Origin: Thauera aromatica K172 | GTDB lineage: Bacteria; Pseudomonadota; Gammaproteobacteria; Burkholderiales; Rhodocyclaceae | Assembly (NCBI RefSeq): GCF_003030465.1 | Contig: NZ_CP028339.1 | Location: 62,001-126,000 of the forward strand | Reading direction: 5' to 3' | DNA length: 64,000 nt | In this document: in pieces, positions 26,328 to 35,013 of the stretch | How the letters are laid out: every line of letters starts with the position of its first letter | How positions within the stretch are numbered: position 1 is the stretch's first letter | Notes under the pieces: model-generated | Databases searched by the model: none | Told to the model about the DNA's origin: nothing | What the model saw: only the letters and a program-made list of their open reading frames with translations | Program-made: the position numbers and the translations under genes

Positions 26328-26842
26328 GACGCTGGCTGCCTTCGCCGCTGCTGTCGCTGGCGCTGCTGCTGATGTGGCTGCTGCTCAACCAGAGCGCGGC
26401 GCCGGCGCACTGGCTCCTTGGCGCCGTGCTCGGCCTCGTCGCGCCGCTGCTCGCGCGCCCGCTGCAGCCCCATGGCCATGCGCGCCTCCGCCGCCCGCTG
26501 GCGCTGTTCCGGCTGTTGTGGATGGCGGCGATCGAGATCGTGCGCTCCTGCTTCAACGTCACCCAGATCATCCTGCTGCGGCGCTCGGCCGACGTGAACT
26601 CGCAGTTCATCCACGTGCCCCTCGACCTGAAGAGTCCCCACGGCCTGGCGCTGCTGTCCTGCCTGATCAATTCGACTCCCGGCACGGTATGGGTGGAGAT
26701 CCTCCCCGAGCGCTACGAACTGCTGCTCCACGTCTTCGATCTGCACGACGAGGCGTGGTGGGTGCAGACCATCAAGACGCGTTACGAACAGCCCATCATC
26801 GAGGTGTTCGAGACCCCCGAAACCCGAGGAGACCGGAGATGA
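26324..26842 (+). CDS. mrpE: Mrp antiporter subunit E
   Basis: A 172-residue MrpE/MnhE subunit. Hydrophobic N-terminal segments (residues ~8-45) and one at about 60-80 precede the family core (SQFIHVPLDL, then LINSTPGTVWVEI). It is required for assembly or function of the complex in characterised systems. Both ends overlap the neighbouring genes by ATGA. Confidence 0.9.
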   Translation: MRRWLPSPLLSLALLLMWLLLNQSAAPAHWLLGAVLGLVAPLLARPLQPHGHARLRRPLALFRLLWMAAIEIVRSCFNVTQIILLRRSADVNSQFIHVPLDLKSPHGLALLSCLINSTPGTVWVEILPERYELLLHVFDLHDEAWWVQTIKTRYEQPIIEVFETPETRGDRR

Positions 26843-27123
26843 CGACGGCGACGCTGCTCTCGGCGGCGATTTTTTTCGCGCTCGCCTGCGTGGTGCTGGC
26901 GATGCTGCTGTGCACGCTGCGCCTGATGATCGGCCCATCCGCGCAGGACCGCGTGCTCGCCCTCGACACGCTGTGGATGTGCGTGATGGTGCTGGCGCTG
27001 CTGCTGGGCATCCGCCACGGCAGCCAGATCTATTTCGAAGCGGCGCTGATCATCGCCCTGCTCGGCTTCGTGTCCACGATCGCGCTCGCCAAGTTCCTGA
27101 TGCGCGGGGAGGTGATCGAATGA
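26839..27123 (+). CDS. mrpF: Mrp antiporter subunit F
   Basis: A 94-residue small subunit with three membrane helices and the family motif RLMIGPSAQDRVLALDTL. It overlaps mrpE and mrpG by four bases each. It contributes to the membrane core of the antiporter. Confidence 0.9.
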   Translation: MTTATLLSAAIFFALACVVLAMLLCTLRLMIGPSAQDRVLALDTLWMCVMVLALLLGIRHGSQIYFEAALIIALLGFVSTIALAKFLMRGEVIE

Positions 27124-27476
27124 ACGGCGCCGAATCCCTGCCCTGGTGGGCGGCCGTCCCGGTCGCCTTCCTGCTGGTGCTGGGCGGCTTCATCACCGTC
27201 ATCGGCACGCTCGGCCTGGCGCGGCTGCACAGCTTCTACCAGCGCATCCACGGCCCGGCGATCACGATCGCGCTCGGCGCCGGCTGCATCCTGGTGGCGT
27301 CGATGCTGTACTTCAGCGTGACCCAGTCGCGCCTCGTGATCCACGAACTGCTGATCAGCGGCTTTGTGCTGATGACCGCGCCCGTGGTGTCGATGCTGAT
27401 CATGCGTGCGGCGGTGTATCGGGACCTGCGCGCCGCCCGCGAGGCGGATGCGGGCGGCGACGCGGGCAACTCCTGA
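27120..27476 (+). CDS. mrpG: Mrp antiporter subunit G
   Basis: A 118-residue last subunit of the operon with three membrane helices and the MrpG signature GTLGLARLHSFYQRIHGPA. The C-terminal tail is charged and Asp/Gly-rich. The stop codon is separated by one base from the stop of the convergent terC-like gene, so no independent terminator fits between them. Confidence 0.9.
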   Translation: MNGAESLPWWAAVPVAFLLVLGGFITVIGTLGLARLHSFYQRIHGPAITIALGAGCILVASMLYFSVTQSRLVIHELLISGFVLMTAPVVSMLIMRAAVYRDLRAAREADAGGDAGNS

Positions 27477-27477
27477 A

Positions 27478-28440
27478 TCAGGCGAGCGGTTTCGCTTTCC
27501 GCGCCGCGTACCACAGGCTTGCGGCCACCGCGCAGGCGAGGAGGGTGGCCACCACCGCCAGCGACACCAGCACCGGAACCTTCACCCACTCGACGATCAG
27601 CATCTTGGTGCCGATGAAGACCAGGATCGCGGCCAGTCCATACTTGAGCAGCTCGAAGCGGTCGCCGAGGTCGGCGAGCAGGAAGTACATCGCGCGCAGG
27701 CCAAGGATGGCGAACAGGTTCGAGGTCAGCACGATGAAGGGGTCGGTGGTGATGGCGAAGATCGCCGGGATGCTGTCGACGGCGAAGATCACGTCCGAGA
27801 TCTCGACCAGCACCAGGGCGAGGAACAGCGGCGTCATCATGCGCACGCCGTCGCGCACCACGAAGAAACGTTCGCCTTCGAGCTTCTCGGTGACCGGGTA
27901 ATGGTTGCGGATCCAGCGGATGAGGGGGTTCTTTTCCAGATCGGGGTCGTGCTCGGAAAACCACGCCATCTTGATGCCGGTGACGACGAGGAAGGCGCCG
28001 AAGAGGTAGAGGATCCAGTGGAACTCGGTGATCAGCCAGCTGCCGGCGAAGATCATCACCGTGCGCAGCGCGATCGCGCCGACGATGCCGTACAGCAGCA
28101 CGCGGCGCTGCAGCTCGAGCGGCACCGCGAAGAAGCTGAAGATCATCATCCAGACGAAGACGTTGTCGACCGCGAGCGATTTCTCGACCAGGTAGCCGGT
28201 GACGAAGGCGAGCGTCTTCTCGTTGGCCAGGGCGCGTCCCAGCGTGCCGTCGAGGTACCACCACAGCCCGCCGGCGAACAGCAGCGAGACCGTCACCCAG
28301 GCGAGCGACCAGCCTGCCGCTTCCTTCAGCGACACCCGGTGCCGCGTGCCGCCGCCGAAGGCGAACAGGTCCACCAGCAGCATCGTTGCCACGATGGCGG
28401 CAAAGGCCGCCCACATCCACCACGTTCCAATCGATTCCAT
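27478..28440 (-). CDS. alx: TerC/Alx family membrane protein, manganese-riboswitch controlled
   Basis: A 320-residue membrane protein of the TerC/Alx (YgjT) family with about nine membrane helices. Conserved segments are LVDLFAFGGGTRH, KSLAVDNVFVWMMIFSFFAV and EISDVIFAVDSIPAIFAIT, with acidic residues in membrane helices typical of metal handling. The E. coli homologue Alx takes part in manganese homeostasis and is induced at alkaline pH. The ATG at 28440 has a GGAG site and gives the family N-terminus; an upstream in-frame ATG at 28536 lies inside the riboswitch and was rejected. The leader contains a yybP-ykoY aptamer and a terminator, so expression is probably switched on by Mn2+. Confidence 0.92.
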   Translation of the reverse strand: MESIGTWWMWAAFAAIVATMLLVDLFAFGGGTRHRVSLKEAAGWSLAWVTVSLLFAGGLWWYLDGTLGRALANEKTLAFVTGYLVEKSLAVDNVFVWMMIFSFFAVPLELQRRVLLYGIVGAIALRTVMIFAGSWLITEFHWILYLFGAFLVVTGIKMAWFSEHDPDLEKNPLIRWIRNHYPVTEKLEGERFFVVRDGVRMMTPLFLALVLVEISDVIFAVDSIPAIFAITTDPFIVLTSNLFAILGLRAMYFLLADLGDRFELLKYGLAAILVFIGTKMLIVEWVKVPVLVSLAVVATLLACAVAASLWYAARKAKPLA

Positions 28441-28459
28441 CGCGCGCTCCGCACAAAAC

Positions 28460-28500
28460 AAAACAAAAAGGGCCTGTTCCCGAAGGACACAGACCCTTGC
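28460..28500 (-). terminator. Riboswitch expression-platform terminator
   Basis: On the minus strand AGGGTCTGTGTCC and GGGAACAGGCCCT pair around a short UUC loop, followed by TTTTTGTTTTGTTTTG. This strong intrinsic terminator lies directly between the manganese aptamer and the alx start, so control is probably by premature termination when Mn2+ is low. Confidence 0.85.
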
Positions 28501-28517
28501 CCCTACTTTGCGCGCAC

Positions 28518-28640
28518 GGACCTTGCCCTTGGGCAAGGTCTCGCTTGCAACGAACTCGTTGCCTGCAGCACCGGGAGACTGTCTGCGACAATCCTGCCGT
28601 GATGACGATGCTGCAGCGTGAAAAGCTACTCCCCTTGATG
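28518..28640 (-). ncRNA. yybP-ykoY manganese riboswitch
   Basis: The minus-strand leader carries the conserved parts of this aptamer in order: AAGGGGAGTAGC at 28625-28636, CGTCATCACGG, then CCGG...GGCAACG...CGTTGC, and finally GCGAGACCTTGCC. The last segment can also pair with an adjacent GGCAAGGTC (28519-28540), offering an alternative fold. The downstream gene is a TerC/Alx protein, a classic target. The aptamer binds Mn2+ directly in characterised examples. Confidence 0.9.
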
Positions 28641-28650
28641 GAGCGCGAGT

Positions 28651-29080
28651 GTAGATTGCGCCGCGGCAAAGTCAAGAGGCGCGGCGGCCCCGGTCCCCTC
28701 CCGGCGGTCGACATGCCCATCCATCTCGGGCATGATCGAATTCGTCCCAACGGATCAAGGATTGCGCGGGGTGTCATGCACTCCGCCTTATGAGTCGTTT
28801 TTTCGCCCCCCGGAGAATTCTCTCTGCATTCCCGGACGATGGAAACCGCCCGTCTCCGGAAGACGTCCCAGGCCGGGTGTTGTCCCTGGGTCGTACAACG
28901 CTTGCCCCCGCACACGAAACGCGCGAAGCCTGCTGTGATCGGGCTCGTCGGGCTCGCCTCGCGCCTTTGCGGCGATCCCGGGCGCGTTTCCTGCCGTCTT
29001 TGTTCGGCCGCGCCTGCGGGCAGCGCCCCGCTCGCCCCCGCTCCTGCTCCCACTCCTACGCCCTTCGCTGACCCCACACC
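28651..29080. other. Intergenic region between alx leader and corC-like gene
   Basis: About 430 bases between the riboswitch 5' end and the divergent CNNM/CorC-like gene. Short open frames are present but none has a ribosome binding site or recognisable product. The two divergent promoters must lie here; I could not identify clear -10/-35 pairs. Confidence 0.5.
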
Positions 29081-30412
29081 ATGGAAATTGCCCTACTGAT
29101 TGCCCTCATCGTGCTCAACGGTGTCTTCGCGATGTCCGAAATCGCGCTCGTGACCGCGCGCCGCGCTCGACTCGCCCGGCTCGCGGAAGATGGAGACGGC
29201 TCGGCCCAGGTGGCGATGAAGCTCGGCGAGGATCCGACCCGCTTCCTGTCCACGATCCAGATCGGCATCACCTCGATCGGCATCCTCAACGGCATCGTCG
29301 GCGAGGCGGCTCTGGCAGGCCCGCTCGCGGACTGGCTGCAGTCGCTGGGCGTGGAGCAGCGCATCAGCGAAGTCGGCTCTACCGTCCTGGTGGTCGTGGT
29401 CATCACCTACGTCTCGATCGTGGTCGGCGAACTCGTCCCCAAGCGCATCGGCCAGATCAACCCCGAAGGGATTGCCCGTCTCGTGGCGCGGCCGATGAAC
29501 GTGCTGGCCATCGCTTCGCGCCCCTTCGTTCATCTGCTGGCCGGTTCGACCGCGATCCTGCTGCGCTTGATGGGCCAGCGTGAAACAGGCGGCCCGAGCG
29601 TGACCGAGGAGGAGATCCACGCCCTGCTCAACGAGGGCTCCGAAGCCGGTGTCATCGAGAAGAGCGAACACGAGATGGTGCGCAACGTGTTCCGCCTCGA
29701 CGACCGCCAGATCGGCTCGCTGATGGTGCCGCGTGCCGACATCGTCACGGTCGACGCCGATCGCCCGCTCGACGAGAACCTGGCCATGGTGGCCGAATCG
29801 GCGCATTCGAGCTTCCCGGTGTGCAGGAACGGGCTCGACGACATTCTCGGCATCGTCAGCGCCAAGCAGATCTTCGCCCAGATGCTGCGCGGCGAAACCG
29901 TCGATCTGACCAGGAATCTGCAGGCGCCGGTCTATGTGCCCGAATCGCTCACCGGGATGGAACTGCTCGACCAGTTCCGCGCCTCCGGCACCTATGTCGT
30001 CTTCGTGATCGACGAATATGGCGAGGTGCAGGGCATGGTGACCCTGCACGACGTCATCGAGTCGGTGACTGGCGAATTCCTGTCGCACGACACCGAGGAG
30101 GCATGGGCGATACAGCGCGAGGACGGATCCTGGCTGCTCGACGGGCTGATCCCGATCGTCGAGCTCAAGGACCGCCTGGGCATCAAGTCGGTGCCTGAAG
30201 AGGAGAAAGGCCGCTACCACACCCTGTCGGGCATGGTCATGTGGCTGCTCGGGCGCCTGCCGAACACGGGCGATATCTCTACCTGGGAGAACTGGCGTTT
30301 CGAGGTCGTCGACCTCGATGGCAAGCGCATCGACAAGGTGCTGGCGACACAACTGCCGGAACCCGCCCCCGAAGTCGCCGCCGATGCGCCTCAGGCCCCT
30401 GCCCAGAGCTGA
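29081..30412 (+). CDS. CNNM/CorC (HlyC-like) membrane protein with CBS domains
   Basis: A 443-residue protein: N-terminal DUF21/CNNM membrane domain (about 1-190, three membrane segments, including TVLVVVVITYVSIVVGELVP), two CBS domains (about 205-330; MVPRADIVTVDADRPLDE and DEYGEVQGMVTLHDVIE) and a C-terminal CorC_HlyC transporter-associated domain (about 340-425, ending RFEVVDLDGKRIDKV). The family is linked to Mg2+/Co2+ efflux; the hemolysin label is historical. The start at 29081 gives a normal N-terminus. It is divergent from the Mn-regulated alx gene, so this is a metal-homeostasis neighbourhood. Confidence 0.88.
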   Translation: MEIALLIALIVLNGVFAMSEIALVTARRARLARLAEDGDGSAQVAMKLGEDPTRFLSTIQIGITSIGILNGIVGEAALAGPLADWLQSLGVEQRISEVGSTVLVVVVITYVSIVVGELVPKRIGQINPEGIARLVARPMNVLAIASRPFVHLLAGSTAILLRLMGQRETGGPSVTEEEIHALLNEGSEAGVIEKSEHEMVRNVFRLDDRQIGSLMVPRADIVTVDADRPLDENLAMVAESAHSSFPVCRNGLDDILGIVSAKQIFAQMLRGETVDLTRNLQAPVYVPESLTGMELLDQFRASGTYVVFVIDEYGEVQGMVTLHDVIESVTGEFLSHDTEEAWAIQREDGSWLLDGLIPIVELKDRLGIKSVPEEEKGRYHTLSGMVMWLLGRLPNTGDISTWENWRFEVVDLDGKRIDKVLATQLPEPAPEVAADAPQAPAQS

Positions 30413-30484
30413 CACTGCGCTGCCACGGAGCTCCGGTAAGCGGACCGCGAGGATGACCGGCCCAGTGAGCGCCGGGCGATTGGG

Positions 30485-30817
30485 TCAGGCGAAGGGGTCC
30501 GGATCCTGGATCCAGGCGGGAATGTCGCGCTGGCCGTGCAGTACGCGCCAGACATCGATATGGTCCGGTCGTTCGATGTAGAAGACATGGTAGGGGTAGT
30601 GCGACAGCGCCCAGGAGCGTAGGCCGGGAAGGTTCAGCTCATGGCCGTAGCGAAGCGTACCCGTGCCGGGATGGCGGGCGATATGGGCATAGCCCCGTTC
30701 CAGGGCATCGATGAAACCGAGCGCAACCGATGAGGAAGCCTCTTCGAGGTAGTAGGCGATCGCGTCGTCGATGTCCTGGTTGGCCTGCTCACGCGGAACA
30801 ACGGGTTTGACCTTCAC
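30485..30817 (-). CDS. parE: ParE-type toxin (RelE/ParE family)
   Basis: A 110-residue RelE/ParE-fold protein with the family patterns QANQDIDDAIAYYLEEA, IARHPGTGTLRYG and YPYHVFYIERPDHIDVWRVLHGQRD. ParE toxins inhibit DNA gyrase. The ATG overlaps the end of the antitoxin gene by four bases, the usual antitoxin-first arrangement. It probably acts in stabilisation or stress; no plasmid or phage genes are nearby. Confidence 0.88.
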   Translation of the reverse strand: MKVKPVVPREQANQDIDDAIAYYLEEASSSVALGFIDALERGYAHIARHPGTGTLRYGHELNLPGLRSWALSHYPYHVFYIERPDHIDVWRVLHGQRDIPAWIQDPDPFA

Positions 30818-31065
30818 CCCTGGGAGACCGGCTTGGCTGCCCTGCGCACCCTCTCACGCAGACCTTCGAAGTAGGCGCCGTCGGCCGGAGATGCCGGCGC
30901 AGTGGCTGCGCCGACCAGCAGCACTCCACGCAAGCGCTGACGATCCTGGTCCTTGCGGATCAATTCGCGCACGTACTCGCTACTGGTGCCATAGCCGCGT
31001 TCGCTCACCTGCTCGTCCACGAAGGATTTCAGGCTGTCGGGCAGGGAAATGTTCATCGTGCTCAT
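30814..31065 (-). CDS. parD: ParD-type antitoxin
   Basis: An 83-residue ribbon-helix-helix protein (MNISLPDSLKSFVDEQV, then YGTSSEYVRELIRKDQD). The C-terminal half should wrap the ParE toxin. As in other ParD families it probably represses its own promoter upstream of 31065. Confidence 0.88.
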   Translation of the reverse strand: MSTMNISLPDSLKSFVDEQVSERGYGTSSEYVRELIRKDQDRQRLRGVLLVGAATAPASPADGAYFEGLRERVRRAAKPVSQG

Positions 31066-31210
31066 GGGCGCAGGCTAGTCTGCTTGGCAAAATTTGGCAA
31101 TGCCGTGCGTCCGTCTCCGTCCCGCCAGTCACGCTGGGCGACGGCTTCCCGGCAGCGCCGATGACTGCAACAGGCCGGGAGTTCGCATCCGCCCGGCAGA
31201 GAAGCTGTGT

Positions 31211-31720
31211 TCAGCGCTGGCCGGGCGGGAGGGGGCGCCAGGGGTCGGGCAGCTTCAGCGTGCCGGAATCGGAGAAGCGCAGGCCGCCCAGCAGTCCGCC
31301 GGCGAGCCGGCCGCGCAGGGTGTAGGGCACTTCGGCGCTGGGCGTGCCTTCGAGCGCGTCGAGCGCCTGGCGGAGTACGGCGACGGCGGACACCGACACC
31401 GGGAGCTCGATCAGCGCTTCGCCGAAGCGCGGCACGCTGCCCTGGCGGTCGCTGACCCCGGTGGCGAAAGGCTTGCCGTTGAGGTCCAGCTCCAGCGTGA
31501 GACCGTCGAAATCGATCGCGCGCTCGTTCGGGTTCTGCACCCGCAGCTTCACCGCGAAGCGGATTTCCATGCCCTGGCCGGGCAACGGTTCGATGCCGAC
31601 GACGTTGATCCGTAGCGGTTCGCGCAGCCCCAGGCTGGCACAACCGGCGAGGACGAGGACGAGCGCCACGAGCAGGGCGGCGGCAGGGCGGAGCGGAACG
31701 GGGAAGGCTGGGCGGAACAT
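31211..31720 (-). CDS. LEA type 2 (WHy domain) lipoprotein
   Basis: A 169-residue lipoprotein: a hydrophobic signal with lipobox LAGC (Cys at about residue 27), then a LEA_2/WHy domain (INVVGIEPLPGQGMEIRF, VQNPNERAIDFDGLTL). The family is linked to desiccation and stress protection but is poorly characterised in bacteria. The ATG at 31720, with AAGGAG upstream, was preferred over an upstream in-frame ATG because it opens the lipoprotein signal. It is divergent from the ABC exporter. Confidence 0.82.
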   Translation of the reverse strand: MFRPAFPVPLRPAAALLVALVLVLAGCASLGLREPLRINVVGIEPLPGQGMEIRFAVKLRVQNPNERAIDFDGLTLELDLNGKPFATGVSDRQGSVPRFGEALIELPVSVSAVAVLRQALDALEGTPSAEVPYTLRGRLAGGLLGGLRFSDSGTLKLPDPWRPLPPGQR

Positions 31721-31874
31721 CGCGGGCTCCTTCGTCGACAGGGGCGGGGACATTCTACGTCCGGCGTCGCGCCCTCCGCTCGTGCGCGGCGTTTCGGCCA
31801 CGGCGCGCCGGGGGTGGACAGGGGCGGGGCGTCCGGCCCAATCTGGAGTCTTGCGCGAACGAAGGGGAGAACCG

Positions 31875-33734
31875 GTGCCGAAGACCGCAAACACCGCCCG
31901 CGGCGCGCCTGCCGCCGTGCCGGACGGGGCCCCGGCGATGCCTGCCGATGCCGCCGCGGGGGTCCGCCGCCTGTCCGCGCTGCGCGGCCTGCTGCCTTTC
32001 CTGCGCCCCTATTGCAGCCGGGTCGTGCTCGCCTTCGTGCTGCTGTGCCTGGGTTCGGCCACCCTGCTGGCGATGCCGGTCGTGTTCGGCGACCTGATCG
32101 ACGCCGGCTTCGGCACGGGGGGGACGGTGGAGGGCGCGCTGCCCGGCGGGATCGGCCAGATCGGCGGCGACGGACGGTTCGTCGCGCTGTTCGTCCTTGC
32201 GCTGTTCTGGGCGGTGGTGGTGGCGGCGCGCTACTACGCGGTGTCGTGGGTCGGCGAGCGGGTGACTGCCGACCTGCGCTGCGCGGTCTATGCGCGTGTG
32301 CTGGGACAGTCGCCGCAGTTCTTCGAGACCTTGCAGACCGGCGAAGTGTTGTCGCGGCTGAGCGGCGACGCCACCCTGGTGCAGACCGTGGTCGGCAGCT
32401 CGGTGTCGATGGGGCTGCGCAGCCTGTTCCAGTTCATCGGCGGGATGGCGATGCTGGCGGTTACCAGCGTGCACCTGTTCGCCCTGATCTGCGGCCTGAT
32501 GGCGCTGCTCGCGCTGCCGATCGCGGCGATCGGGCGGCGGGTGCGGGCGTTGTCGCGCGAATCGCAGGACCGCATCGCCGACGCTTCCGCGCTGGCGGGC
32601 GAGATCCTCAACGCGATGCCCACCGTGCAGGCGTTCGCCCAGGAAGAGCGGGAGGCGCGGCGCTTCGCCGAGCGCACCGAGACCAGCTTTCGCACTGCGT
32701 TGCGGCGCACCCGGGTGCGGGCGCTGCTGGCCGCGCTGATCATCGCCGCGGTGATGGGCACGATCGTCTTCGTGCTGTGGATCGGCGCGCGCCAGGTGCA
32801 GGCCGGCACCCTCAGCCTCGGCGAGCTGGGAGCCTTCGTCCTCTATGCCGGGCTGGTGGCGGGGGCGGCCGGCACGCTGGCCGAAGTGTGGGGCGAGGTG
32901 ATGCGCGCCAGCGGCGCCGCCGAGCGCCTGCTCGAGCTGCTGCAGGCCGAGTCGGCGATCCGCGAGGCGAGCGCGCCGCCGCCGCCGCGGCAGGCGGCGC
33001 AGGTGGGGATCGTCTTCGATCATGTGAGCTTCGCCTATCCGGCGCGGCCCGGCGTGCGGGCGCTCGACGACATCTGCCTCGAAGTCGCGCCCGGCGAGCG
33101 GGTGGCGCTGGTGGGGCCGTCGGGGGCGGGCAAGACCACGCTGTTCCAGCTCCTGCTGCGTTTCTACGACGTGTCGGCGGGCGGCATCCGCATCGATGGC
33201 GAGGACATCCGCGCGCTTGCGCTGCGCGACCTGCGCCGCGGCATCGCCTTCGTGCCGCAGGAGCCGGTGATCTTTTCCGCCAGCGCGCTGGAGAACATCC
33301 GCTACGGGCGGCCGACGGCGAGCGACGACGAAGTGGTCGCAGCGGCGCAGGCCGCCGCCGCCGACGCCTTCATCGCCCGCCTCCCCGAAGGCTACGCCAC
33401 CTTCCTCGGCGAGCGCAGCACCCGCCTGTCCGGCGGCCAGCGCCAGCGCATCGCGATCGCGCGCGCGATCCTCGGCGGCGCCCGCCTGCTGCTGCTCGAC
33501 GAGGCCACCAGCGCGCTCGACGCCGAATCCGAGGCCCTCGTCCAGCAGGGGCTGGCCGCGGCGATGGTAGGGCGCACCACGCTGATCATCGCCCACCGCC
33601 TGGCGACCGTGCAGCAGGTGGATCGCATCGTCGTCATCGACCATGGGCGCATTGTCGAGACCGGCACGGCGGCCGACCTGCGCCGCCAGGGGGGCCTCTA
33701 CGCGCGCCTGGCGGCGTTGCAGCTGGAGTCGTGA
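31875..33734 (+). CDS. ABC exporter (membrane and ATPase domains fused)
   Basis: A 619-residue half-size ABC exporter: six membrane helices (about 45-335) then the nucleotide-binding domain with Walker A GPSGAGKTT, signature LSGGQRQRIAIARAI, Walker B LLLLDEATSALD and the H-loop IAHRLATV. It resembles MsbA/LmrA-type multidrug or lipid exporters; the substrate is unknown. The start is a GTG at 31875 with AAGGGGAG seven bases upstream; an ATG at 31938 is possible. It functions as a homodimer in the inner membrane. Confidence 0.88.
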   Translation: MPKTANTARGAPAAVPDGAPAMPADAAAGVRRLSALRGLLPFLRPYCSRVVLAFVLLCLGSATLLAMPVVFGDLIDAGFGTGGTVEGALPGGIGQIGGDGRFVALFVLALFWAVVVAARYYAVSWVGERVTADLRCAVYARVLGQSPQFFETLQTGEVLSRLSGDATLVQTVVGSSVSMGLRSLFQFIGGMAMLAVTSVHLFALICGLMALLALPIAAIGRRVRALSRESQDRIADASALAGEILNAMPTVQAFAQEEREARRFAERTETSFRTALRRTRVRALLAALIIAAVMGTIVFVLWIGARQVQAGTLSLGELGAFVLYAGLVAGAAGTLAEVWGEVMRASGAAERLLELLQAESAIREASAPPPPRQAAQVGIVFDHVSFAYPARPGVRALDDICLEVAPGERVALVGPSGAGKTTLFQLLLRFYDVSAGGIRIDGEDIRALALRDLRRGIAFVPQEPVIFSASALENIRYGRPTASDDEVVAAAQAAAADAFIARLPEGYATFLGERSTRLSGGQRQRIAIARAILGGARLLLLDEATSALDAESEALVQQGLAAAMVGRTTLIIAHRLATVQQVDRIVVIDHGRIVETGTAADLRRQGGLYARLAALQLES

Positions 33735-33843
33735 GCGGGCGCGGGGCGAGCCGCGCGATCCTGCGGCGCCGGCCCGGCTCATTTATCATCCGTTGCGCCG
33801 CCTTGCCCGCCGCTCTTCCCCCGACTTCATCCGAGACGTCCCG

Positions 33844-35013
33844 ATGCCCCGCTTCCTCCACACCGCCGACTGGCAGATCGGCAAGCTGTTCGGCCAGTTC
33901 GAGCCCGACGAAGCCGCGCTCCTCGCCGAAGCGCGTTTTGTCGCGGTCGAGCGTCTTGCCCGCCTCGCCCAGGAGCATGCGGTCGATGCGGTGCTGGTGG
34001 CGGGCGACGTGTTCGACGCCCAGACCGTCGCCGATCGTACCATCCACCGCCTGTTCAACGCGCTGGCCGGCTTTGCCGGGCCGTGGCTGCTGCTGCCCGG
34101 CAACCATGATGCTGCCCTCGCCGAGTCGGTGTGGACGCGCGCGGCGCGCCTGCGCGCGATCCCGCCCAACGTCCGCGTCTGCCGCGAGGCGCGGCCGGTG
34201 CTGCTCGAAGCGGCCGGGATCGCGGTGCTGCCGGCGCCGCTGACCCAGCGCAATACCTTCAACGACCTCACCGAGTGGTTCGCCGGCGCCGACACCCCGC
34301 CCGCTTTGGTGCGCGTCGGTCTCGCCCACGGCAGCGTCCAGGGCATCCTCGCCGAGGACATCGACGCCGCCAACCCGATCGCAGCCGACCGCGCCGCATC
34401 GGCCCGGCTCGACTACCTCGCGCTCGGCGACTGGCACGGCACCCGCCGGATCGATGCCCGCTGCTGGTACGCCGGCACGCCGGAGACCGACCGCTTCCGC
34501 GCCAACGATTCCGGCCAGGCGCTCCTCGTCGAGCTTGCCGCGCCCGGCGCGCTGCCCGCGGTCAGCGTGCTCGCCACCGGGCGCTATCGGTGGCAGGCGC
34601 TCAGCGCCGAGCTGCAGGTGGCCAGCGACGTCGACCGCCTGCTCGCGGAGCTTGCCGGCTTTGGCGCGGACGACGTGGTCCAGCTCGAAGTCGGCGGCCG
34701 CAGCGATCTTGCCGGCCATCGCCGCCTCACCGATGCGATCGGCCAGGCCCGGGGGCGCGCGCGCAGCCTGGTCGCCGAGCTCGGCGCGCTGCAGCTCGAA
34801 CCGACCGTCGCCGACCTCGAGGGCCTCGCCGCCGACGGCTATCTGGGCGAAGTCATCGCCCGCCTGCAAGCCGCCCAGCACGGCGCCGAGCCGGCGGCGG
34901 CGCAGACCGCGCGCGACGCCCTGGTGCTGCTCGCCGGCCTCCTCGAATGCCGCTCCCCGGCCGCGGCCGGTGCCGCGGTCGCTTCCGCCGCTGCGCCCGG
35001 AGGGGACCGATGA
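33844..35013 (+). CDS. SbcD/Mre11-like DNA repair exonuclease
   Basis: A 389-residue calcineurin-like phosphoesterase of the SbcD/YhaO type. The metal-binding motifs are Asp9 (HTADWQ), Asp55 (GDVFD), Asn87-His88 (GNHD), His162 (GLAHGS) and His198 (GDWHG). Motif I reads D-W-Q where most members have D-x-H, so one usual metal ligand is a glutamine. The downstream SbcC-like ATPase overlaps by four bases, so the pair should form a nuclease-ATPase complex for end processing or hairpin cleavage. It is not the classical SbcCD pair by length (the partner is shorter). Confidence 0.85.
   Translation: MPRFLHTADWQIGKLFGQFEPDEAALLAEARFVAVERLARLAQEHAVDAVLVAGDVFDAQTVADRTIHRLFNALAGFAGPWLLLPGNHDAALAESVWTRAARLRAIPPNVRVCREARPVLLEAAGIAVLPAPLTQRNTFNDLTEWFAGADTPPALVRVGLAHGSVQGILAEDIDAANPIAADRAASARLDYLALGDWHGTRRIDARCWYAGTPETDRFRANDSGQALLVELAAPGALPAVSVLATGRYRWQALSAELQVASDVDRLLAELAGFGADDVVQLEVGGRSDLAGHRRLTDAIGQARGRARSLVAELGALQLEPTVADLEGLAADGYLGEVIARLQAAQHGAEPAAAQTARDALVLLAGLLECRSPAAAGAAVASAAAPGGDR

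Noticed and set aside
30485..31065. The ParDE pair as part of a phage or plasmid remnant
   Set aside because: No integrase, attachment repeats or phage genes surround it; chromosomal ParDE pairs are common.
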